Shown: positions 29,523 through 39,174 of the stretch, piece by piece
How the letters are laid out: every line of letters begins with the position of its first letter
How positions within the stretch are numbered: position 1 is the first letter of the stretch
From: Aurantiochytrium sp. KH105
Taxonomy: Eukaryota; Sar; Bigyra; Thraustochytrida; Thraustochytriidae
Direction of reading: 5' to 3'
Assembly (NCBI GenBank): GCA_003116975.1
Contig: BGKB01000242.1
Location: 359,499 to 423,498, forward strand
Length of the DNA stretch: 64,000 bases
Notes under the pieces: generated by a model
Databases searched by the model: none
What the model was told of the DNA's origin: nothing
Seen by the model: the letters and a program-made list of their open reading frames with translations, nothing else
Translations under genes and position numbers: made by a program

Positions 29523-30161
29523 ATGGCTACAGTAACGTTTGCATCGGTGCAGGCTTGCTCGGCGTCTGACGTCAGTCTCTGGTCAGCCGGCGGCCAGGAT
29601 CACGTCGCAGAGCTGTCGAGTCTGCAAACGTGCGTGGAGGGATGCACCTCTGACGAAGATGATGCCTGTGTCGCGACATGCATGCACACGGACGCGAACT
29701 ACACGACGTCGTGTGCTGCATGCTTTGGCGAGTTTGCGGCCTGCATCGACGACCAATGCGCTTGCGGATCGCTTGCTTCGTGTGACAGCACGTCTTGCGC
29801 TAATCTGACCTCGTGCGAGACGAGCTTTTTCACCTGCGCCCCATCTCTGCAAGACACAGAGTCATCAGAAGGGATTGATCCCGAGCTCGAGATTGTTCTC
29901 GGTGGTGTTGCTGGAGGGGTGGTCTTTATCTTTCTCTTGGCCTTGTTGTGCGTCCACGGTCGACGACGAGGGTGGTGGCATGTGGGGACGTGCAACTCGT
30001 GTGGCTCTTGCAACATCTCGAGCCATATGCCAAGCGCCCCCTCGTTTACGAAAAAGGCCCCATCGCCTCCCTCTACACTCTTTGTCGATGCAGACGACAG
30101 TCTCCCTGTCGTCAATTCTGGTAATCCAAAGTACGATCCGAAGCATGGGTATCAATTCTGA
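29523..30161 (+). CDS. Membrane protein with the same 14-Cys module, no protease domain
   Basis: 212 residues. Cys12, 37, 41, 49, 53, 64, 67, 74, 79, 81, 87, 92, 98 and 105 match one-to-one the 14 cysteines of the upstream astacin protein, with identical spacing in 10 of 13 intervals. A membrane helix (about 124-145, VLGGVAGGVVFIFLLALLCVHG), an Arg-rich stop-transfer and a Ser/Pro-rich cytoplasmic tail follow, as in the neighbour. No signal peptide precedes the module: the frame opens with MATVTFASVQAC. Either an upstream exon is missing (a TGCAG acceptor-like site sits just before the first Cys) or this is a truncated duplicate. Function unknown; a surface adhesion or receptor stub is inference. 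Confidence 0.7.
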   Translation: MATVTFASVQACSASDVSLWSAGGQDHVAELSSLQTCVEGCTSDEDDACVATCMHTDANYTTSCAACFGEFAACIDDQCACGSLASCDSTSCANLTSCETSFFTCAPSLQDTESSEGIDPELEIVLGGVAGGVVFIFLLALLCVHGRRRGWWHVGTCNSCGSCNISSHMPSAPSFTKKAPSPPSTLFVDADDSLPVVNSGNPKYDPKHGYQF

Positions 30162-30819
30162 GGTTCCTCATGTAGAAAAGAGGAGAAGAGAGCTGAAGAG
30201 AAAAAGCTCTCTGATTGTTTGGTCCAAGACCTTGATGCTTGAAAAGCAAGCTCAGCTTTCAGTCGCTGTCTGTCTTTTTGTCATCCATTTCAAGCACTAA
30301 TCTCGAAACGAAAAGCGACATCATGTCGCTCCTTGTAGTTGCAATACAAAGAAATATTGGGACATTTTGAATTTGTTGAGTCTGTGCGTGTACAGAAAGT
30401 CAACGTAGTCTTTGGGCAGAGGCTTTACAATTTATCTTCTAGCCTTCTCAAATAGCACTAGCTAAAGGACCTACGCCGAATGAACAGTGAGCTCTAGTAT
30501 AACTGGACCATTTTGCCAAATGCGCAAAAGCAACGCGCCAATGCGGGGGAACACAACAAACGTAAGGCTGAAGTAACCTTATTCGCAACGCGCGCCTTTC
30601 ACCGCCGAGTGATTGAAATTGATTAGAGAACAAAAAATTGATTGGTGATTTTGCAATGAGAATCACGTCCGCGAGCTTGCCTGTCTGCGTGGCACGCTGG
30701 CTGAAGACTGCCTCTTGCAAGCGGGCTCTGGTCCCTTTTAATTTTTTTTGGAAATTCCGAAGGAGAAGAAAAGAAACGTGGAACCTCTATTCAGCTTTCA
30801 GAGTCGTGGTGGCGAACAT
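30162..30819. other. Convergent 3' region
   Basis: AT-rich spacer between the 14-Cys gene and ARPC5, holding both 3' UTRs. No gene seen. Confidence 0.55.
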
Positions 30820-31197
30820 CTAGACAGTCTTTCGGTCCGTCATGGCGCGAATGATGGGGCCATAGCCGGCAATGTTGACAGTATGCGCGTGCCACTTGAG
30901 CAAGACACCGCAGTATGATCCGTCCGCGAGACCCTTGTAAATGTATTTCATGAGGTTGTCGCAGAGCTCGGAGGACCCGCTCGCGAAAAGACTTTGCACG
31001 ATCTTTTCTACGTCCTGGTCCGGAGGCGAGGAGATGGCCTTGAGCACGGTGGCGGTGTTGATATCTTTGGCCTCTTCATCCTTGGATCCAAACGGCGGAT
31101 CTTGGAGCGCAGCGCCAATGGCCTCTGTGTACTTGGATCGGGAGAGCAGCGAGTCCACCTCCTTCTGCCGCGCCTTGACTGCGTCGAGCTCCGACAT
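30820..31197 (-). CDS. ARPC5: Actin-related protein 2/3 complex subunit 5 (p16-ARC)
   Basis: 125 residues, somewhat shorter than animal ARPC5 (about 151). It is a structural subunit of the Arp2/3 complex that nucleates branched actin. The helical repeat fold is read from DVEKIVQSLF, SSELCDNLMKYIYKGLADG and the C-terminal signature LLKWHAHTVNIAGYGPIIRAMTDRKTV. The last piece matches the conserved LLKWHEKA...GSIVR.LT.RKTV end of the family. The start at MSELDAVKARQ gives a full N-terminus with no leader-type sequence, and the gene appears intronless. Confidence 0.92.
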   Translation of the reverse strand: MSELDAVKARQKEVDSLLSRSKYTEAIGAALQDPPFGSKDEEAKDINTATVLKAISSPPDQDVEKIVQSLFASGSSELCDNLMKYIYKGLADGSYCGVLLKWHAHTVNIAGYGPIIRAMTDRKTV

Positions 31198-32268
31198 GGT
31201 GCTTGCTCGTCGCGAGCGTGCGCGCGCACAAGCTTGCTCGCTCGCTTCCCTCGCTCGCGAATTCGCCTCTTCTCCGCTGAAGTCCGCGCGTACGCCGGCG
31301 CACAGACGCGGGCGGCGGGTCGGCGAGGGCGCTCGAGGGGACGCGGGCGGTCAGGCAGGCGGGCGCGCGCAAGCTCGGGGCCGCGGGCGGGGCAAGCGCA
31401 GCGGGCGCGGCGTCGGGCTTCTTTGCGCTTCTCGATTTGCCCCGTTCTCAAGAAGGCGGCACGCGCAAAGTCTCGTATCATGCCCCCCGCTTGAGTGTAT
31501 TGCTTTGAAGATCATCTGCTGGGGGGGTACGTCACGACGCGTTCGATTGCAAAGGAGGAAAAGAGCTCGCTCTGCTTTGGCTTCTCGTACGGCAGCGGCT
31601 AGAGCGGTGTATTGTGATCAGCAGCAGCGGCGGCCCTTGACATGCATTGGCATTGATTTGCGTGCTTTTATCAAATGAACGAACGAGGTGCATCGATAGA
31701 ATCCTTGCCCTTGTTGTGTTCGTTCATTCATTTGTATTCAAGAATCCACTCCATCGACCAAAGATGATGACTTCTTTCGCCAGCCACAGCCAGTACCAGG
31801 GTGTCATTCGCCACTCTCACAGATGCTCGGGTGTGGCGGACGTCCCGAGTGAAAGTGATTGCCAGGTAAAGTGGTGGCTGCTTCGTGACATGGATGGATA
31901 AAGCATCGTCCGCCATGCGGTGTGTCAAATTCGTCTTTTTGCTTTTTTTGGCTCATTGTGACCAATGAAAAGCAAGGAAAGTTCGACTGCTTGGTTGTGG
32001 ACGATGATGGCTAAGGTGTGATTGAGTCTCCTCTGCACGCTGCAGCGGTGTGTCTGGCTGCGACTGTGGCTTGAGAATATTCGAGCCTGATCATTATGCT
32101 GGCTCTCATTATCGAGAGAGAAAGAGAGCTATTGGCTTACCCGCTGGCTTTGATTGTTCACTCGCTCAGGAACCCGCGCGTCTTGGCATGGCGCGCTGCA
32201 TCGGACGTCCAATCGATTCGCCAGATGCACTGCGCTGCGCTGCCTTCGGGCGTGCATGCGTGCGTACG

Positions 32269-32308
<40 letters not shown>

Positions 32309-32689
32309 GGAGGTCTTGGTGATGAGCTCTCACCGCCGCCGCCGCTGGCCTGGCGGCACGCGGTGGTTCCGCAACCGACCGCGTCGCAGAATCAAGATTA
32401 GCCTACGGAAAAGGTGCGACCAGAGCCGGTGCATGTGTCCAGCGTGAGCGGCGCGGACCCAGACGCGAGCTGGCTGGCCGCCTACCCCGCGGGGTCATGG
32501 CGCAATCGATGCCTTGGGCGCGGCGAAGCAAATCGCTAAGCACGTGAGTGAGCGAGCAAGCAAGCGAGCAAGGAAGCAAGCAAGCAAGCGCAAGCACGAC
32601 GCCTGTCTGGCTGGCCTGGCGAGAAAGAAGAAGGACGTGCGCTCGGTCACTCGCATTTCTGGTGACCAAGAAGGAGAAGTGAGACGAAG
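31198..32689. other. Divergent intergenic region
   Basis: Spacer between ARPC5 and the arrestin-like gene. It holds a (GTGC)n tetramer array (about 32252-32308) and GAGCAAGC/AAGC tracts (32551-32592). No coding signal or RNA gene recognised. Confidence 0.5.
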
Positions 32690-33769
32690 ATGGGCAAGGT
32701 GGGCAAGCTGCAGGTGGCGCTGGACAAGCCGTTCTACACGCCGGGAGACGACGTGCAGGGAACCGTGTATCTGGAGCTCAAGGAAGCGGTAGATGTAGAC
32801 AAGATCTACGTCAAGGTCAAGGGCAAGGAAAAGGTGGAATGGCGCGAAGAATGGGAAGAACCGATCTTCGAGGAGGTGGAGGGCGTCCGCCAGGTGACGG
32901 GCCATCGCGAGGAGAGCGCAGAGTACGACGAGAAGGAAAGCTTTTTCAAGAAGAAGATCAAGCTGGTCCCGAGCGAGGATTTTGAGATGGGCGCAGGCAA
33001 GTACGCGTTTCCATTCTCGTTTACACTGCCCACCAAGGGGAAGAAGGGCGGAGCCCTCGCAGGCTCGTGGGACGTGGCGGATGGCACCGCGTTCGGATGG
33101 CGAGGCACGCGAGGACGCACGCACAACATGAAGGCCAAGGTCGAGTACAGCCTCAAGGCCGTGGTAGATCTGGACGACTCGAAGGATCTGGAAAAGAAGG
33201 TGGACTTTTGCGTGTACCCCGGGCTGCCCAAAGCCGTGCCCATGCCCTCGGACGCCAGGGAGGCGTCGGTGATGTTTTGCTGCTGCATCAACCGCGGCAG
33301 CCTCAAGATGGAGGCCACCTTGGACAAGAACGTATACAGCCCCGGGGACGAGGCCGAGGCGGTACTCAAGGTGGAGAACGAGAGCGCGCTCGAGGTCACG
33401 GCCATGGTGGAGATGAACCGCATTATGCGTATGCGCGCGGACGAGCATCAGATCTTTAGCTCGCGTGAAATGCAGTTGGGGCGTTTCGACGTGATCGAAC
33501 CCGGCGAGACCAAGACGGTGCATATGAAGTTCCGCATTCCGGACACGCACCCGACGACCAAGGCGCAGCACCTGGAGTGCAGCTACGTGCTGGACATTGT
33601 CTCGGAGCTGCAGTGCGCGCCGGACATTGAGTTGCATTTTCCTGTCCACATTTACCAACGTCCGATTGACCCGAGCTTTTGGGTCGAGGGCCTCGGCGAC
33701 GTCGCCGAGTACGCTGTGGCCGGCCACGGCGAGCCGGAGAACATGGAGCTCAAGCCGGGTTATGCTTGA
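32690..33769 (+). CDS. Arrestin-fold (ARRDC-like) protein
   Basis: 359 residues. The N-lobe opens with LQVALDKPFYTPGDDVQGTVYLEL, the classic arrestin-N strand pattern (hydrophobic strand, Y-x-PGD, G-x-V), and runs to about 185 with a charged insert. The C-lobe starts GSLKMEATLDKNVYSPGDEAEAVLKVEN, a second copy of the same pattern, and continues to about 345 (TVHMKFRIPDTHPTT, LECSYVLDIV). This two-lobed layout is that of alpha-arrestins, which link membrane cargo to ubiquitin ligases or trafficking machinery. No PPxY motif is visible, so how it would recruit a HECT ligase is unclear. A cluster FCCC near residue 200 could be lipidated (inference). Confidence 0.82.
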   Translation: MGKVGKLQVALDKPFYTPGDDVQGTVYLELKEAVDVDKIYVKVKGKEKVEWREEWEEPIFEEVEGVRQVTGHREESAEYDEKESFFKKKIKLVPSEDFEMGAGKYAFPFSFTLPTKGKKGGALAGSWDVADGTAFGWRGTRGRTHNMKAKVEYSLKAVVDLDDSKDLEKKVDFCVYPGLPKAVPMPSDAREASVMFCCCINRGSLKMEATLDKNVYSPGDEAEAVLKVENESALEVTAMVEMNRIMRMRADEHQIFSSREMQLGRFDVIEPGETKTVHMKFRIPDTHPTTKAQHLECSYVLDIVSELQCAPDIELHFPVHIYQRPIDPSFWVEGLGDVAEYAVAGHGEPENMELKPGYA

Positions 33770-35344
33770 GGGATGCTTGATGGATTGTTTTCGTCTCGCC
33801 CATTCACGATTTTTGCGTCATTGCCCCTCCGATCGACCGATCGGCCGACCGACCGACCATGCGCACGTGTCCCACCACATTGTTTGTAGTATGTACATAA
33901 TCACCACCATTTTTGCCATTACGTTGCATCGTCTGCTGTGCCGCCTCCTTGCATTACATTGCTCGCGCCTGCCGCCACACTCGTCGCAGTGCGAACGAAC
34001 GAAGGAGAAGAGGTCGCAGAGGTGTGCGACGTACGTCGATGCCCAGCAGCAGTGGCCGAAACCGTCCATGGCTCGGCCGGCACGAGCCAATTCGCGGCTG
34101 CGTCTGATTGTGGACCTCTGCGTCTTCTCCGCGCGGCGGATTCCGCCAAGATTCGCGGGTGGCTGCCAGGATGCGTCGGCGCCGCGACCGCGCGAACCAA
34201 GTTCGTTGCGCCCGTTGCGTCTTTCTTTGCCTGGCCGGTGCGAGCGGCGCCGTCCCGACTCGAGTTTACAATTTATCGAAGACGGCCGCGGCATCGCGGC
34301 GACCCCGCGTGCTCTCCACGGCGCTTCTTCATCTTGGCCTCTCCTACGATGCGTATCCGTCCTCGTCTCTTCTTCGGCCTGCGAGTGCGAGGAAGGAAGG
34401 AAGGGCGCAAGGCGTGCGTGCGTGCGTGCGTGCGTGCGCGCGGCCGTCGTTGTCGTCGTCATCGGGCATGGTGGCGCCATCAGCCAGATCACCGCTGTTG
34501 CCGGTCAGGTTGCCAAGGCGCTCGCTCGTCGCAGCAACGCGGAAGGAGAAGAGGGAGAAGCCGTCGCCGGTTGCACGGATGGTGTGGACGGGTGGATTGA
34601 TGCATGCGTGCCTCGCAGCGATCGATCGTTATAAGATTAGGTGGTTGGTTCGTGCCGAGCGGCGGCAGCGCAGATGCCATCCCTCGTCTCGCGTGGCATC
34701 TGCGCGGCTGCAGCGGCTGCTGGAGGGCTGGCTAAACGCAGGTCGCCGGCTGAGCTGGCCGGCTGGCTGCAGCGAGGCCGCGCGACGACGGGGCGGAGGA
34801 GCGAGGGGGTGATCGAGGAGAGGGCGGTGACGTCATGCGCGACGGCGAGCGCGCACGGGTCGGCGTCATGGTCCGATCGCAGGGCGGGCGGCGCGCGCGC
34901 CCGCAGCGCCCCCCGGAGGCACTGTCTCTGGCGGGGCCCAGAGGCGGGCCCTGCTTGGCGCGGCGCTGCGAAGGCGGGATCCGAATTCCCGCCCCGCGAA
35001 CCCCAATTGGAAAGCAGGCAGAGGGCGCGGGAGGGCGCCACGGCCTTCTGCGGGGAGGCGCCCCCCGGCGCCCACTGCGCGCGGCGGGCGGCGGCTCTGT
35101 CCGCTGCGCCGCCGCCGGACATGGTCGCGCGAGCTTGAGCTCCGCGCGCCCGCGCCGCGGCCTCCCCGCGCGCGCCTCCGCTCGCGGCGCCCTCGACGCC
35201 TCCTCGCGCGCGCGGCCGCCGCCGCGGCGCCCCCTCGCGCAGGCAGCGGCGGCGCGGCGGCGCGGCCTGGGCGAAGGAAGGATACGGCGAGGCGAGGCTG
35301 CGAAGGAAGGAAAAGAAGGAAGGAGGGAAGGGAGGCGTTAGTCG
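33770..35344. other. Gene-less GC-rich stretch
   Basis: Contains a CGAC/CCGA tract (33838-33860) and a GTGC tract (34415-34440), and becomes extremely GC-rich after 34800. Overlapping open frames on both strands are compositionally non-protein. No gene supported. Confidence 0.5.
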
Positions 35345-35493
35345 CACTTGCGGCGCGTTTGCCGCACTTGGGCGCGGCGCGCGCAAGTGGAACATCGGCC
35401 GGGCGGCGGGCGGCGGGCGGCGGCAAGTGCGGAAAGGCGGCGCGGCAAGTGCGGCGGGCGCGGATAACCCACTTGCGCGGCGGCGCGCAAGTG
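35345..35493. promoter_or_regulatory. Cluster of seven CACTTG/CAAGTG motifs, including a perfect palindrome
   Basis: CACTTG at 35345, 35365 and 35470, and CAAGTG at 35384, 35424, 35446 and 35488, all in a GCGGCG-rich context within 149 bp. The last two form an inverted repeat, CCACTTGCGC-ggcggc-GCGCAAGTGG (35469-35494). It lies about 730-880 bp upstream of the succinyl-CoA ligase start. CANNTG is the E-box class bound by bHLH factors in other eukaryotes; binding here is inference. Confidence 0.45.
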
Positions 35494-36226
35494 GCGGCGC
35501 GGCGCGGCGGCCGAGCGGCGGCGGCGGCGGCGGCGCGCGAGACCAGAACAGATTGACGGAGCGCCAGCCAGAGAGATCCAGGCAGCCGCGAGCGCGAGCG
35601 GCGGGACGCAGGTGCGTGCGGCGGGCGCGGCGCGGAGCCGCGGCGCGCGAGAGCGGCGGCGACGCAGCCGCGAGGAGCGGAGAGCGAGGCGGGGAGATGG
35701 AGGAGGCAGGCAGGGATGAATGAGTTAATGGGGAGGCGAAACGCGCCTCCGGAGACGCGCGCGCAGGGAGCGAGCGGGAGAGAGAGACGGGCGAGCGAGA
35801 GGGCGAGAAGCAAGAGACGAGGGCGAAGACTTGTGTGCACGCGGGTACGCGCGCAGGCAAGCTCGCGCGCACGCTTGCTTGCGCGCTCGCTCGCTCGCAC
35901 GCTCGCACGCAAGAAAATCTTGGAGCAGTGAATTTCGACGACAAAAAGATAAAAAAAGAAAAGAAAAAAGATTGCTCAGTCGATCGATCAATCGGTTGAT
36001 CGATGGATCGCGAGGGGGAGAGGACAGAGGCCCGGGGCAAAGACGGAGGAGGAGGAGGGAGGACAGACGAGTGAAAGTCCGCGGCGAGAGGCCAAGTCAG
36101 GCCGGACCAGACATACACACACACACACGCGGAGCAGAGCATCGAACGAGACAGAGGACTGACATACGACCGATCTTGACGCGAGCAGACAGGAAACCCA
36201 AACTACATACATACAAAACAAGCAAG
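35494..36226. other. Upstream/leader region of succinyl-CoA ligase alpha
   Basis: Very GC-rich, then a purine-rich leader with a CACA tract (36115-36129). The ligase frame is open back to 35831, but its translation there is Arg/Ser/Lys-rich and unlike a targeting peptide. Confidence 0.5.
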
Positions 36227-37192
36227 ATGCTCGCCCGGACGCTCAAGGCCTCGCGGCAGGCGGTCAACATGACCGCGACGCGCGCCATGTCGGCGACGGC
36301 CAACGTGTGGGTGGACAAGAACACCAAGGTGCTGTGCCAGGGCTTCACCGGCAAGCAGGGCACCTTCCACAGCGAACAGGCCATCGCCTACGGCACCAAG
36401 ATGATCGGCGGCACCAGCCCCGGCAAGGGCGGCCAGGAGCACCTTGGTCTCCCCGTGTTCAACAGCGTCAAAGAGGCCCAGGATGCCGTCGGCGTTGACG
36501 CCTCCGTCATCTTTGTCCCGCCCCCCGTCGCCGGCAAGGCCATCCTGGAGGCCATCGAGGCCGAGGTGCCCCTCGTGGTCTGCATCACCGAGGGCATCCC
36601 CCAGCAGGACATGCTCAAGGTCAAGTGGCACCTCCAGCGCCAGACCACCACCCGTCTCATCGGCCCCAACTGCCCCGGTATCATCAAGCCCAACGAGTGC
36701 AAGATCGGCATCATGCCCGGCTACATCCACACCCCGGGTAAGATCGGCGTCGTCTCCCGCTCGGGTACCCTCACCTACGAGGCCGTGGCACAGACCACCG
36801 AGACCGGCCTTGGTCAGTCCACCGTCGTCGGTATCGGCGGTGATCCCTTCAACGGCACCAACTTCATCGACTGCCTCGAGCGCTTCACCAACGACCCGGA
36901 GACTGAGGGCATCATCATGATTGGTGAGATTGGCGGCACCGCCGAGGAGGAGGCCGCAGAATGGCTCAAGCAGAACGGAAACCCGGACAAGCCCGTTGTC
37001 AGCTTCATCGCCGGCCTCACCGCTCCCCCTGGCCGCCGGATGGGCCACGCCGGTGCCATCATTGCCGGCGGCAAGGGTACTGCCAAGGCGAAGATGGAGG
37101 CTCTCCGCGACGCTGGCGTCCACGTCACCGAGTCCCCCGCCAAGCTTGGTGTCACCATGCTCGAGGCCATGAAGGCTCTTGGCAAGGCCTAA
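36227..37192 (+). CDS. Succinyl-CoA ligase (synthetase) alpha subunit, mitochondrial
   Basis: 321 residues. Start at [21 protein letters not shown], a basic, Ser/Ala-rich presequence without acidic residues, so mitochondrial targeting is likely. The enzyme interconverts succinyl-CoA and succinate with substrate-level nucleotide triphosphate formation in the TCA cycle and needs a beta subunit, not in this window. Motifs: CoA-binding Rossmann region [18 protein letters not shown], then [18 protein letters not shown] and [23 protein letters not shown], and the phospho-histidine loop [14 protein letters not shown] with His274. Length is as expected. Synonymous sites are strongly C/G biased, suggesting high expression. 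Confidence 0.96.
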   Translation: MLARTLKASRQAVNMTATRAMSATANVWVDKNTKVLCQGFTGKQGTFHSEQAIAYGTKMIGGTSPGKGGQEHLGLPVFNSVKEAQDAVGVDASVIFVPPPVAGKAILEAIEAEVPLVVCITEGIPQQDMLKVKWHLQRQTTTRLIGPNCPGIIKPNECKIGIMPGYIHTPGKIGVVSRSGTLTYEAVAQTTETGLGQSTVVGIGGDPFNGTNFIDCLERFTNDPETEGIIMIGEIGGTAEEEAAEWLKQNGNPDKPVVSFIAGLTAPPGRRMGHAGAIIAGGKGTAKAKMEALRDAGVHVTESPAKLGVTMLEAMKALGKA

Positions 37193-38184
37193 GCGAAGCG
37201 AGCGCTTTCTGTGTCAGCTGGCTTGCTCTCTCTGCTCCTTTTTTCCTTTTCCCCTTTCCTTTTTTTTTTTCTCTTCGTAAGTAAAAATCAAAAATCCTTT
37301 ACCGCAAAAACAGCCAAACGCAGGCAAGTACTGGCTGTGTGTGAGTGAGAGCTCAAGTCCGCCCGAGAATGCAATGCTCAGCCAGATTGGCCTCTTGCTG
37401 GAAAATCACCAAATAAAACAGATATAGGCTTACTATCGACCACAACGATGATGTGTCGTCTCGCACATAGCAATACTCTCTCTCTCTCTCTCTCTACAAG
37501 TAGACCTCACAATGTCTCTGGCGCAGTCCATCTTCTCGAACAAAAGAGATAGATGGCAATGGCAATTTCTTTCGCCAACATTGTGAGCGACTGGTAGAGA
37601 GAACGCCATACATGAAAAAAGAACGTACGTAAAATTGTATGATTGGGTAGCTTTTCCCCGGTCTGTGGAATTCTCGCCCAAGTCCCAGGAGTCGATCAGG
37701 TCGTCGCATGCCAAGTTCCAGGCATTCTTCACCGCTTATTTGGCCTCGTCGAGGAATGCAGCTAAATATCGCGTCCGTGTCTGAGCAATCTCAACTAGAT
37801 CAATCTTAGCGAGGCCATTGAGAAGTTTCCCTGGCGACTTGTGATCGTGTGGTTAAGATCTTGGTCTCCTCACCCCGACCAAGATCGTTTCAATAGTTGA
37901 CAGTATTGACTTCCTGATCCACACCAGGTCGACGCAATGACCAATGCCCGATGCCCAGGGGTTCTTCGTGATTTCCAGAGGCGTCCATGAATTTGGCGAC
38001 GTGTCAGCTCTCTCTTCGATGTCACAGCGCGCGACACTGTATCCGAGAGTCCGAAATCAAAACGCACAACTACGTCCTGCTCGATAAGCGACGGCAGCTC
38101 CGTGTTGTTGGGCCTAGAATCGCGCCCATATACCAGAATGTAGACGAAGCCGAAGCGGAAGAAATCCCAGCCGACCTCATCGTC
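37193..38184. other. Intergenic, with a strong hairpin
   Basis: 3' UTR with a poly-T/C tract, a (TC)n tract (37474-37494), and a perfect 10-bp inverted repeat, GATCTTGGTC / GACCAAGATC with a 10-nt loop, at about 37857-37886. No coding frame supported. Confidence 0.5.
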
Positions 38185-38706
38185 AAAGTTCCCCCTAGGG
38201 AGGGACCAGGTCGAGTCGAGCCTGCATGCCGTTCTCATCGTCGAAATTCTTCCAAGGGAAGGAGCAAGTCGAGACGAGCCTGCACGCCGTACTCGTCGTC
38301 AGAGTTCTCCCAAGGGAGGGACCAACTCGAGTCGATCCTTAATGCCGTTCTCATCGTCGAAATTCTCCCCAGGGAGGAACCAAGTCGAGTCGATCCTGCA
38401 TGCCGTTCTCATCGTCGAAATTCTCCCAAGGGAGGGACCAAGTCGAGACGAGCCTGTACGTCGTTCTCGTCGTCAAAGATCTCCCAAGGGAGGGACCAAG
38501 TCGAGACGAGCCTGCACGCCGTACTCGTCGTCAGAGTTCTCCCAAGGGAGGGACCAAGTCGAGTCGATCCTTAATGCCGTTCTCATCGTCGAAATTCTCC
38601 CCAGGGAGGGACCAAGTCGAGTCGATCCTGCATGCCGTTCTCGTCGTCAAAGATCTCCCAAGGGAGGGACCAAGTCGAGACGAGCGTGCACGCCATTCTA
38701 GGTTGC
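38185..38706. repeat. 58-bp minisatellite, nine copies with a four-unit higher-order period
   Basis: The unit begins AAATTCTCCCAAGGGAGGGA and ends GTTCTCATCGTCG; copies are 57-59 bp. Copies 2-5 correspond in order to copies 6-9 (for example copies 3 and 7 share CGATCCTTAATGCC; copies 2 and 6 share GAGCCTGCACGCCGTACTC), so a block of about 232 bp was duplicated. Because 58 is not a multiple of three and stops are absent, long open frames exist in all three plus frames. I do not call them genes. Confidence 0.9.
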
Positions 38707-39174
38707 AAGACCTCCGCGGCTCCGCAACGGGTATTGCGAGCTGACTTCGCAACTACTCGCGCGCGGCCGGTCGCCAAAGGAATCAGAAACTCCTTGCTTA
38801 ATGTCTTGCATGGTCGGAGTCGTCCACCATCGCGAATCTTTCCATTCCCTGTTCGAGAGGGACCCGGCGAACGGTAGGATGGGCGCCATCATCTCTTTTT
38901 TCCTTTCTTTTTTTTTTTTTACACCAATGGTGCGTCCTCGCCGCGGCGTGCAACGTATCGATTCTGCAAGTCGGTCCTGCGTCCCAGGGCTGGGCCACGA
39001 GCATTCAAAGCACGCATATCCCACTCCGTCGGAGCCTTGCGCGAGGACGGGGCGCGGCCGCGCGTGTGGCTCATGCGCGCTCGGCGCGTGCCGACCGCGC
39101 CAGCGTCTGCGTCCGCGTCGTCGGAGTCCTTCACATGGGCAACGACGACGCAACGAGGCCAAGCCGGGGCACGC
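38707..39174. other. Upstream region of the IQ/WW/B-box gene
   Basis: Includes a T-rich tract (38896-38920). The IQ-protein frame opens at an ATG at 39037, with a further in-frame ATG at 39073; both lie in Arg/Ala/Ser-rich leader-like sequence. Confidence 0.45.

Noticed and set aside
37987-38744. Three overlapping plus-strand open frames over the 58-bp repeat
   Set aside because: All three phases are equally open and no frame is favoured, so coding use is unsupported.
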